Source: Nematopogon swammerdamellus (taxonomy: Eukaryota > Arthropoda > Insecta > Lepidoptera > Adelidae). Taken from it: a DNA stretch of 64,000 nt. Of this stretch, positions 12,601 to 24,600 are shown piece by piece. The stretch lies in contig OX336344.1 in the NCBI GenBank assembly GCA_946902875.1, forward strand, positions 20,543,791 through 20,607,790. Reading direction: 5' to 3'. The notes beneath the pieces are model-generated. The model made no database searches, had not been told where the DNA came from, and worked only from the letters and a program-made list of their open reading frames with translations. Both the position numbers and the translations under genes were made by a program. Every line of letters begins with the position of its first letter. The first letter of the stretch is position 1.

Positions 12601-15600
12601 ACGTGGCACCAAATTCACCCGGTGTTATTGGCTGACATCACGGATGTGATGTCAGCCAATAAGGTGATGTAGCCAACCGTGTCAGTTTCCATAAAAAAAA
12701 ACATGAAGGCTGTGTTTCTTGCCTGTTTAAGACACTTTTAGGTTGAGAAGTCGTCAGGATTTTCTTTCGAGTAATTGTGGCTCTTCAAGCGGGTCTTGAT
12801 CAGATGAGCTCATTCTCCACAATTATGGCCGTCATCACCACCTTTGGCTACAACGTAGCCGCCAGTTCCTGTCAAATGTATGAGAAATGTGACTATGACC
12901 GACAGATAACTGTTGGACTTGACTTAACCGAAGATGGTGGAAACGGATTACGGGATTAGTCTTTCAAATACTCCTATAGAAGAAGGAGGATATTACAGAT
13001 AGAAGACAGCTTGTAAATTAACTAGGTGTTCACAATGCAGGACAGCTACTCCCTCGAGCAGATGTGCGGGGGCAGCGCCGTGTTCCCAAGCCCGGAGAAA
13101 ACGGAGAATATGCTGATGAATCTATTCATGCCGCTGTGTCTACGAGTCGGCAGCGGCAGGAAAGGTGGGACTACATTTGACACTTAAAAGCCATTTTTCT
13201 ATGTAATCCTGTATGGGAGGCCAAAGCACATGGTCCGACCAGCCAATATCACCTCCGAGAAGATAGGGGGCATACCGGATACTTTCCTGGATTGCTGGCT
13301 ATACTTGACTAGAGGAGAACACAACCGAGGCTGCTATGCGGGCATGTTACATCCAGTACGGTGCTCTCAACCCAGTCGGCTACAATTTGAGCGTACCACC
13401 TAGTAGGGGCAAGGGAAGGGATCTACAGTTTTACACCGGTTCCGAACGGTGAAGTAGCAGGTATTCCAAGCCGTGGTATTCCAATTTCCACCAGTGTCGG
13501 TAGGAACATTATGTGAAGGATTCCCCACGACCTCTACCACATAACGTTATTCCTAACGATGATTCCTAACACTTAGATAAACCTAATACCGGCGGTCCTT
13601 AGAGAAATTACAATTTGAGCCTACCACCTAGTCAGAGGCAAGGGAAGGGATCTACAGTTTTACACCGGTTTCGAACGGGTAAGTAGCAGTATTTAAAAGC
13701 CTTTGTATTCCAGTGTCGGTAGGAACATTATGTGAAGGATTCCCCACGACGTCTACCACATCGTTATTCCTAACCCTTAGAATATAATCCCAATACCGGC
13801 CAGCCCTTAGAGAAATTACAATTTGATGGTGTCATCTACCCATCCGTGGAAGTGAGTTTGGTTGTTTGATCGTGTGGTGAGTAGTTGTGCCAAAAATGGA
13901 CCAGCAAAGCGATACTGGTACCTACCTTACCTCAGCCAGCCATTTTGTTCATGAATGCAACCAGGTTAGGCAGCAGATTGCCTAAGGATTGGTTGCACAA
14001 AAATCGAATTGAGAGATGACTTACAAGCACCAGATTCAACTACCATGCACATAAATATAAAAACTGACTGACCAGCGCATGTTGAATATTAGATTGCGGT
14101 ACAATTAGGACACCTGACAATAAAATTAAAGATAAAATACGTTTCGTAAAGTAAATAGGGTCCTTTTTATTACTTCTCTGGAAGCCTGATACCGTGATGT
14201 CAGCCCATAACACCGGGTAAACTAGATGCCATGTCAGTGCTTCCCTTCATTTCATGTCGGCTACACCGGACTGGATGGAAAACACGAACTATTTACATAG
14301 CCGTTTCGACCGACGTTTCATTCAGTGCGGCGGTACCAACCCGAGCGGGGTAAACCCAACCACCTAGTAAGGTAAGCAGGGAAGAGACCTACAGCTTTAT
14401 GTAGAAACCGAACCACGGTCAGCCTTCAACGGTCCTTATTGAAGTGTATATCTGATGAAAGCTGACACTAACGCAACGTTGTAGAGTGTGGAACTGTCTT
14501 CCGGCGAGCGTTTTTCGTGAATCCTTTAACCTGGGTGTCTTCAAGCGTCTTATTATCGGGCTAGACAGCCTAGCAACAGTCCGCAAATCTGCTGGCATGG
14601 CACCTAACTGAGCGTGGTTTCGCGAGGAGAGGTGATTTTGGCTCTGTCGACTGCACCATTGGTCTGTCGGCCCGACACCAATGCTGGTGTACATAAAAAA
14701 ATAAAATTAAAAAAAAACGTTGACGTCAACAGACGTGCCCCCGCTGCGTCAGTCCGACATCAGCTACGTAGTGTCGGTGGTGTTGTCGTCGCTATGCCCA
14801 CCAGCGCCGCCGGGCCAGGCCGCCGCCGCCGGGGCCAAACTCGCCTCGGCTGACGCGCGGGCCAACTCGCTCACCTTCACTGGCAGTCGAGACACGCGGA
14901 AGACTACCAAGGTCTCCAGCCAGCTCTATAGGATATCTTTTCTGGGTAAGCGCCCCCTCAACCCTAATCACTTTTTCACTTTTTTTTATGTAATCCGGTA
15001 TGGGTGGCTTATTCGGAGCGGCCAATGCGCATGCTCTCCGACCAGCCAATATCACCTCCGAGAAGGTAGGTGCCAAACCGGAAACTTTCATGGATTGCTG
15101 GCTATACTGGACTAGAGGACAACACAACCGAGTCTGCTATGCGGCCATCATATATCCGGTACGGTGGTACCAACCCAGTCGGCTACAATTTGAGCCTACC
15201 ACCTAGTAAGGGCAAGGTTCTTGGGTCAAGGGAAGCGACCTATACAGTTTTACACCGGAACGGTCACCTACCTTAGGTGCAGTACCGGAGACTTCCCTAG
15301 ATTGCTGGCTATACTGGACTAGAGGACAACACAACCGAGACTGCTATGCGGCCATCTTACATCCAGTCCAGTACCAATCAAGTCTTCTACAATTTGAGCC
15401 TACCACCTAGTAAGGGGCAAAAGAAAGGGACCTACAGTTTTACACCGGTTCCGAACGGTGAAGCAGAACGTGTTGGTATGCACGTAAATGTTTTCGTTAA
15501 AAAAACTCATTTGTACACACACGCCGACCGGATTCAAACCTCGGACTTCTCGCATGAGAAGCCGATGCCGAAACCACTCGGCCACCCGCCGCTTCACTCA

Positions 15601-18600
15601 CTATGAATGTTTTCAATCTTACTATTTTTCTTATTGCTGCCTAACTAGGTGGCTGTGCCCGAGTTCGAAGCCTCAGGCGCAGCCAATTTCACCCCCGAGG
15701 AAATACCAGTCCGGCTTGGAGGTCGATTAATTTCGCTGGGGCAATTTGAAGATCCGTGGATTCTAGGAGTGGGAAAAGATATTCCCCGGAAGCCCGTTCC
15801 ACACCTTTGCAGTGCGGCACAAGAACGATTTAGAGAATCGTGCAGGTTGAAGAACTCTTCTGTCCACTACAAAGGGCTGTTCCGCGAGTTTTATAAGTTA
15901 GCTTCCTATAAGTGCGGAAATTCTTCCAAACAATGTTAACGTCGACTAGGTGATGAGGGCTTGACACGAGCCGAAACGTCTAGCTGTGAGAGCAAGATTG
16001 CATAATCGCTGATCTCGTGTTCGATTGAAACCTTCTCCTACTTGCAATTAACCCGGACGGATGTGTTCGGAAGAAGCCACAGAATTGGAATAGGCCAATT
16101 CAGTGGGTGAAGCCATTTTGAGCGCTGAGTTCGTAACTTTTTCTGGTAGATATATCTACCAGAAAAAGTTACCCGGAGAATCGAACTATAGTTCGGTTCT
16201 CCGGGTGCAATAAAGTATATTTTCGTTTCATTTCATTCTATAGAGATTTTTTTAAATTTGAGGTCCCAACAAAGTAGCGAATTTCGAGGTGATTTCAAAT
16301 TTATTGTTTTTATTCCTTTTAGACTCATGTTGATTTCAAAAACTCATAACCCTTTGTTTTTTTGGCTTCGCCTTAGTCGGGTAAAAAGGGATATTTCGCA
16401 GAGGTTCCATGGAACAGTTCCATGATGGAACAAAAAGGGGCCTATATTGACATTGATCTTTTTTCCCCCCTCTTGAGTAAATTAGTTTTTAAATGTTTTT
16501 GTTAAATTTGATTGCTAGGATTCTCTGTAAGTTTCGATTCTCTCATATTTAATCTGTGGGATACGGTGCTGGGTAACACAATACCCAATGTTTTATTAAT
16601 CCTATTACTTTAAGTGAGCTAAACTTGTATTTAAATACAATTGGTTTCTCGGAAACGGCTCTAACGATTTAGATGAAATTTAGTATTTAGATAATGTAAT
16701 TTTTTTTAAGTTTATCTAGATAGGTGTAGACGCAGAGCGAAGCTCGCTCGCCCAGGTACTGACAATAATGTTTGTAATCCCTATTTTATGTGTTACTCGT
16801 TGGTGTCTCCAAATAAATAAATATATAAATAAATGTTGTCGACAGCACTAAAGATAATGTGCGCGTGCTTCTCGAGCGAGCTGTGCAACGAGTGGGCGCG
16901 CATTGCGCGCGCGATGCGCGACCTCGGCCGCCGCAACGAGGCCGCGCAGCACCTGTGGGACTTCCTCGAGTACGCGGTCACGTACCGCACGCCGCTGTAC
17001 GTGCTGCTGTTGCCGTTCATAGTGCATAAGGTAAGTGTCGGCACGGGTAGCGGATAGCTCAAGTGGCAGTGGGCTGGGCACGTTTTTTTTTTTATGGAAA
17101 CTGACAAGATTGGCTACGTGACCTGCTATATCCGCGATGTGAACGCATAAAAACTTGGTGAAGTAGGTGCCATGTCAGTGCTTCCCTTCGGTCGGCTACA
17201 CTGAACTGGACGGAAAACAGAAACTAGGTATTTACATAGCCGAACTTTAATTCAGTGCGGTCATACCAAACCGGGCGGGTTAAACCCACCACCTAGTACG
17301 GTAAGAAGGGAAGTGAAGGGACACCTACAGTTTTACGTGGAATCCGAACCACGCTCAGCCTCCAAGGGTCGAGCGGTCAACCCATCCAAGTACTGACTGC
17401 GCCCAGGTGTGCTTATAATCACAACCAACAGTCGGCCGACCTCACCACTGAGCTACCGAGGCTGACTCTCGACGACGATAAATCATCGACAATCTTTTTT
17501 TTTTTTGGAAACTTACACGGTTGGCTACATCACCTTCAACATCCGTGATGTCAGCCCATAACACCGGGTGAACTTGGTGCCACGTCAGTGCTTTCCTTCG
17601 GTCGCGCCGGCTACACTGAACTACACTGGACGGAAAACACAAACTATTTACATAGCCGTTTCGACCGACCTTTCATTCAGCGCGGTGGTACCAACCCGGG
17701 CGGGTTAAACCCTACCACCTAGTAACATAAGAAGGGAGTCATATCCCTTCTTATATTACTAGGTAACTTTATTATCTACTACATAATTTCGATGATGCAG
17801 CTGTCGCAGCCGCCGATCGGCGACAACGAGCGGCATATGCAGTTCGTGGTGCGAGAGCGCGTGCGCGGGCTGAAACTGCCGGCGGCGCGTGGGCGCGGCG
17901 CGCTGCTCAGCCAACTTACGCGCGAGCTGACCGAGCTACGCGACTCACACGACCTGTACAAATTTGGTGGGTGCCTTTATTAACCAACCATTATTTCTTA
18001 CCCATAATCTAACTCCGTTCCTCGAACAACAGAAACCTTACCATACAGAATTAGCAGCGGAGGGCGCCAGCCGCGTCGGCTTACCAACCAACGATTATTT
18101 TTTAGCAATAATCTAACTCTGTTCCTCGAACAACAGCAACCTTACCGTACAGAATTAGCAGTGGAGGGCGCCAGCAGCGTCGGCTTACCAACAAACGGTT
18201 ATTTCTTAGCAATAATCTAACTCTGTTCCTAGAATAACAGCAACCTTACCGTACAGAATTAGCAGCATAAGGCCCAAGCAGTGTCGGCTTGCCAAACGAC
18301 GATTATTTTTTAGCAATAATGTAACTCCGTTCCTCGAACAACGGTAACCTTACCTACAGAATTAGCAGCGGAGGGCGCCAGCAGCATCGGCTTACCAACC
18401 AACGAAATAATAACTTTTAGCCATAATCTACCTCCGTTCCTCGAAGAACAGCAACCGCACCGTACAGAATTAGCAGCGGAGAGCGCCAGCAGTGGCGGCT
18501 TACCAACTATTTTTTAGCAATAATCTACCTCCGTTCGTCGAACAACAGCAACCATACCGTACAGAGTTAGCAGCGGAGGGCGCCAGCAGCGTCGGCTTAC

Positions 18601-21600
18601 CAACAAACGATTATTTTTAGCAATAATCTACCTCCGTTCCTCAAACAACAGCAACCTTACCGTACAGAATTAGCAGCGGAGGACACCAGCAACGTCGGCT
18701 TACCAACCACCGATTATTTTTAGCAATAATCTACCTCCGTTCCTCGAACAACAGCTACCTTACCGTACAGAATTAGCAGCGGTGGGTGCCAGCATCGTCG
18801 GCTTACCAAACAACGGTTCTTTTTAGCAATAATCTACCTCCGTTCCTCGAACAACAGCAATCTTACCGTACAGAATTAGCAGCGGAGGGCGCCAGCAGCG
18901 TCGGCGCCAACGTTTCCACAAAACGCGCCTCAGAAGCGATGCCGCGACCGGCGTACTCCTCCGCGACCGAGACGGGTCGCCACCAGCACCGGCCGTCTCT
19001 GATCAGCATGCTGACGGGTCGCGCGCCGCCCCGCACGCCCGCCGGTACGCCAGACCATGCGCCCCCGCCCCTGTCGGCGCAGAGAGGTAGAACCCGCAAA
19101 CCTGCTTCTTATTATGATACGTTGATCGCCGTTGCCTTTGGTTTGCGGTATTTGCGGTGGCACTTTATAATGTTCATCTTCACTTTTACTATTGACTAAG
19201 AAATGTTTTTTTTTAACCTGACATGTTCGGCGGATACATAACCACTACACCCGTGATGTTATCCCACGACATTTTGGTGAACTGGGTGACGATATGTCAG
19301 TGTTTCCCATTTTTCTTCCTGTTGGTCACATTGATAATGCTTTTAAAATAAAAGAGCGTGTAAATTAGACAACGACCTCTTTGTCCGCCTTGTAGCCGGC
19401 ATTGCGCCTCTCTGAGCGTGGTTTCGCGAGCAGTGGTGATATTGGCTGTGTCTAATGTTTCTTTTAACTTTTGGGCACAGTGCCGGTTTTCCATTTTTAA
19501 AAAAGTGGGGCACCGAATCATCTTCCAGAAAAGGTGACGAACTCAGCACCACCGACCGAACACATACGGGCCCATTGCAAGTAGGAGGGAGAAGGTTTCA
19601 ATCAAACGCGAGACCAGTGATAAGCCAATCTTGCCCACTTACAGCGCGCTGGACGTTTCGGCTCGTGTCAAGCCCCGTGCTTCACCTCCCTCTACCGATG
19701 CCAATTCTTCATGAGGTTTCCAGTGCGGTCCGCGGAGTTCTTGTCGCGTAGGAGCATATCGCCGATCTTAAAAGCCTAGAATACATGGAATGATCAAGAA
19801 AATTGTTTTAACTGTCAAACCAGTTTCAACTTAATTATATACATTTGTAATACACTTTTCCGAATGATTCAAATATTTGTATATATGAAATGGTGTTAGT
19901 TCCATCTCCAATATTCTCCATTCGACATAAAGTATCAACCATCCGATCAATCAGGATCTCAGGGTCAACATACATACAGGTACATTTAAATGTAATTTAT
20001 AATAAGTGAAAAAAAAACTTCTATTAATCTAAAGTGCCATCGTAAATACGTTTAAGGTGTGACGATCAACGCTTCAAACCAAAATTTATCCATAATGTGA
20101 ATTTTTTATTTGTTTCATTTATAGATCAACAATTCTGAATTTGGCCAATTTAATCCTGACGCGCATGTCCTTTGAATTTTGTTAAACCTCTAGCATCTGT
20201 CTAATTCGTAGCCTGCTTTTCAGGATCTTTTCGAGATGAACAAACGAATTTCAAGCGTTCAAGTAAGTTTTTTTGTGAAATAAACATTCTTCAATATGTC
20301 TTCGAGATACCTGATCCTAATGTGTGCTGTGACGTACCTACTTATAACCATTTAATAATTTGCATTTCTTCACTAGTTAGAGGCAAATCCGAAAATGAAG
20401 ATAAAAAATTCGTCCCGACTAGGAGGATTCGAACCAGGGACTCCGGCTTGAGCCGGAGTTCCTGGTTCGTTCGTTCGTTCGAACGTTCCGTTTGTGCAAG
20501 CGAGCTGAAGACCGTCACGTGGGCGCCGTCGGACTACACTTCTGCGTTAGTCTGGTGCGCGCCATATGTCGTGCTTCCCATAAAAAAAAGTTCTTAGGTC
20601 AATATCATTTTTTCTGCGTGGTCTGAAAAAGAGGTCTTGAATTTATCACTTACGAAGAGAGCCGGCGAGAGACTTCGAAGAAGCTTTTCTTATCAATTTG
20701 TCTATTCTATTGAATTTTACATAATTCAACGTGCGTGCCTACATTCAAGTTTGACGTGCAGAGTCGCTGTCAAGCAGTTCGACCACCAGCCAGCACATGG
20801 GGGGACTGGAGGCCAGGCCAGTGATGGATGCCAGCGCTCACTTCTCATCCATCAACGCTGGGATATTGGCGCATACTGGTGAGGACCAGGACTGAGCTTC
20901 TCTTTTTTTTTTTATGGAAACTGACACGGTTGGCTACATCACCTACAACATCCGTGATGACAGCCCATAACACCAGGTGAACTTGGTGCCACGTCAGTGC
21001 TTCCCTTCGGTCGTGCCGGCTACACTGAACTGGACGGAAAACACAGACTATTTACATAGCCGTTTCGACAGACCTTTCATTCAGTGCGGTGGTACCAACC
21101 CGGGCGGGTTAAACCCTACCACCTAGTAATATAAGAAGGGGGTCATATCCCTTAGTCGCCTTTTACGACATACACGGGGAGAGATGCTCTTATATCTTTA
21201 GGGAACCTTACATGGTTGGTTACACTATCACACTGCTATACCCGTGAATGTCAGCACGTCACACCTCGGTGGATCAGCTGCCCTATCAGTGCAGCTTTGA
21301 TCGCGCCGGCTAGACTGAATTGGACGGAAAATACGAACTGTTTTTATAGCGCTTCGAGCGACCTTCGTTCAGTCGACGGTACCAATAGGGCTGGGTTAAA
21401 CCCTACCATTACGCATACTGGGCAAGGGATGCATCCCTATAAAATCGACCTACCGAGCGCCAACCGGTTCTGTGTAGGTCTTTTATTCACAGAACCGGGA
21501 AAATGTGGAACGCACTCCCTGCTCATCTATTTCCTCCCAAGTACAGCCTGGGGTATTTCAAAAGGGGCGTGAAAATGGTGCTGTCGGGCCGGCACGGCAT

Positions 21601-24600
21601 TCGCAATCCCCGTGCATCACAGAATGTCCATGGGCATCGTTAGACACATACTCGTGGGTGAAACAATGCCACATGTCGAGCTTTCCATAAAAAAACCTAT
21701 AAGGAAAGGAAAAGTACTTACAGCTTTACGGTTGAATTTGAACTACGGCCAGCCTCAACGGTCGGACATTCACAGTAAGTCACTTAAGGGGCATGAGGCT
21801 TTGTGCCTGTCGCAATTAGTCTTGTAACTTTATCCTGAAGCTAGTTGATCGAGACCAATGTATGTACTGGCACTAGCGGCTTAAGGAAGGGGGGGCGGCG
21901 GGGGGGCGGTTCGCCCCGGATGACAAGTAACAATGGGGTGACAAATTGACTTGGATAAGACAAAATTGTCCATAATTTACGAAAATATCTGTAAAAAATC
22001 TATAAAAAGTGACCTGAGGTCAACTATGAACCAGGATAGACTAACAAAATTTGGCAATACTTTCAATTGAAAGAGAAGAGGGCAAACATTTTAACTTTGA
22101 AGAGGTAATTGATAGGTAGGGGGGGGGGGGGGGGGGGCGCACAAATATTTTTTCCACCGACGTATATAAGGGGGGGGTTTAGGGGGTCCGGACCCCCCCC
22201 TTCGACACGCAGTTTACACTAGATGTAATTAAATTTTCAAACTTCATCCTATACTATACAGGGTGTCCCAGAAACCGAAGATAACCCTTTGACACCTGAT
22301 AGGGCTGCTAATTACCTCTCAGAATATCTAATTTTAGGTTTAGCAAAAATGGCTTAGTTTTTGAGATATTGTCATTTTTGTAATATTCCAAAATTTTCTC
22401 CCTCAGCTCATTTCTTTAAATGCTACAAGTACAAATGCAAGATTTTCTTAAATCTAGTTTTTGTCAAATATTCCTAAAAAGTAAGGCTTTCACAAGGTAT
22501 AATTTATTTTTTCATGTTTAACCCTGCTTAGCTGAAAAACGACTTAAGGGCCACATGTAAAATTTTTTCCAGCCTCATCCCTTGAATTTGGCCCTTCGCG
22601 GTGAAAAAAAAATAACTACACTAAAGTGGCATTATGTAACAAAAATACGCCCATCTAATGTAGTTTTTAAAATGGTATATCACTTACCGATTTGCACAAT
22701 AATTTATGAGATATTGTTATTTAACTACAAAACGACCCCGGAATTTGATAACTGTTCTACCAACTACGAATTGGAATAAAATAAACACTTGAAGTAATTG
22801 GTCTTTATTAACCTGTTAAAGTAGATGTTTAAATTGTTTTTTTTTTTTTATGTAATCCGGTATGGTGGCAGAGTTGGACAGCCTAAAGCGCATGCTCCGA
22901 CCAGCCAATATCACCTCCAAGAAGGTAGGTGCCATACCGGAGACTTCCCTGGATTGCTGGCTATATTGGACTAGAGGAGAACACAACCGAGGCTGCTATG
23001 CGGCCATCTTAGATCCAGTACGGTGGTATCAACCCAGTCGGCTACAATTTGAGCCTACCACCTAGTAAGGGGCAAGGGAAGGGACCTACAGTTTTACACC
23101 GGTTCCGAACGGTGAAGCAGCAAGTGTAGGTATGCACGTAAATTTTTTCGTCAGAAAACTCATTGGTACACGCCAACGGGACTCGAACCGCGGACCTCTC
23201 GCATGACAAGCCGATGCCCAAACCACTCGGCCACCCACCGCTTGTGGAAATACAAGTGGCTAGGAGACCACAAGACGTCCGTTGAATTGCAGAGACTTTA
23301 AACGGGCGAAATTATCTTGAGTTTCTGGAAGAGGAGCTTCAGAGCCTTTTAGAAGATGTACCATTGGCCATACGGAGGGAGATGTGGTTGCAAAATTATG
23401 GCTGCCCAGCCCATTACGCTAGAGAAGTGCGTAATTTTTTAGACCAAGCCGAGGACCAAGCATATCCCCACAGATGGATCGGACGTCTGGATCACCGTAT
23501 TAAGTCCGTTAGATTTTTATCATTGGGGATATTTAAAAGAAAAAGTTTACGGGAAACCGGTGGAAAACTTGATAGAGCTCAAAGAAAGAATTACGGCAGT
23601 AGCTCAGGTGGACGTATCTGCACTTGCATCGAGTATTTGCTCGACGCATCAACCGGGCATTTGTGAGAAGATGTCGAGCTAGCATTCGTGCAGGTGGTAA
23701 AAAATTTGAACATCTGTTTGAACATCTACTTTAACAGGTTAATAAAATACCAATTACTTCAAGTGTTTATTTTATTCTATTCGTAGTTGGTAGAACAGTT
23801 ATCAAATTCCGAGGTCCTTTTGCAGTTAACAATATCTCATAAATTATTGGGCAAATCGGTAAGTGATGTACCAATTTAAAAACTACATTAGATGGGCGTA
23901 TTTTACGTGCATAATGCCACTTTAGTGTAGTTATTTTTTTTTCACCGCAAAGGACCAAATTCAAGGGATGAGGCTGAAAAAAATTTTACATGTGGATCTT
24001 ATGTCGTTTTGCAGCTAAGCAGGATTAAACATGAAAAATAAATTATACCGTGTGAAAGCCTTACTTTTCAGGAATATTTGACAAGAACTAGATTTAACAA
24101 AATCTTGCATTTGTACTTGTGGCATTTAAAAAAATGAGCTGAGGGAGAAAATTTTGGAATTTTACAAAAATGACAATATCGCAAAAACTATGCCATTTTT
24201 ACTAAACCTAAAATTAGATATTATGAGAGGTAATTAGGAGCCCTATCAGCTGTCAAAGGATTATCGTCGGTTTCTGGGACACCCGTATACAATTTTTTTT
24301 GTCGAATTCAACCTGCCTGGCACACAATTATAGAACTTTCAGTATCGGTACCCCTCTAGGCCGAAATACAGAACGACTCAACAGGAACACTAGAATCTTA
24401 TTGAGTTGAGCCGATCCCTATTTCGTCAGAACACCCCCCATGTGGAAGCTATAAATACGTCCCTGATTTTTTCCGCCCCGGGTGTGAATCCACCTTAATC
24501 CGCCACTGCTTACAGGACATCAGTCAGCCACAGCGGGTCAGCATCAGGAGAGCAAGGCGTCCAGCGCGCCGGCCTACACCAATCCTACCAAACTGCGATT

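Larger units (their letters stand above)
22259..24285. mobile_element. Tc1/mariner-type element with ~570-bp inverted repeats
   Basis: Left arm 22259-22832 and right arm 23715-24285 are inverted copies, beginning GGGTGTCCCAGAAACCGA at both ends and flanked by TA. The interior holds a transposase relic (23250-23700) and a nested family B SINE. Confidence 0.85.

Noticed and set aside
12777..12959. 60-codon open frame (ALQAGLDQMSSFSTIMAVI) between unc80 exons j and k
   Set aside because: Exons j and k already join in phase 0 with the expected UNC80 order. I see no matching acceptor/donor pair and no family resemblance.
15648..15939. Possible unc80 exon starting PEFEASGAANFTPEEIPVRL
   Set aside because: Exons l and m join in phase 1 with conserved FLALKIM across the junction. 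The region shares sequence with an inverted copy near 19.6 kb, so it is repeat.
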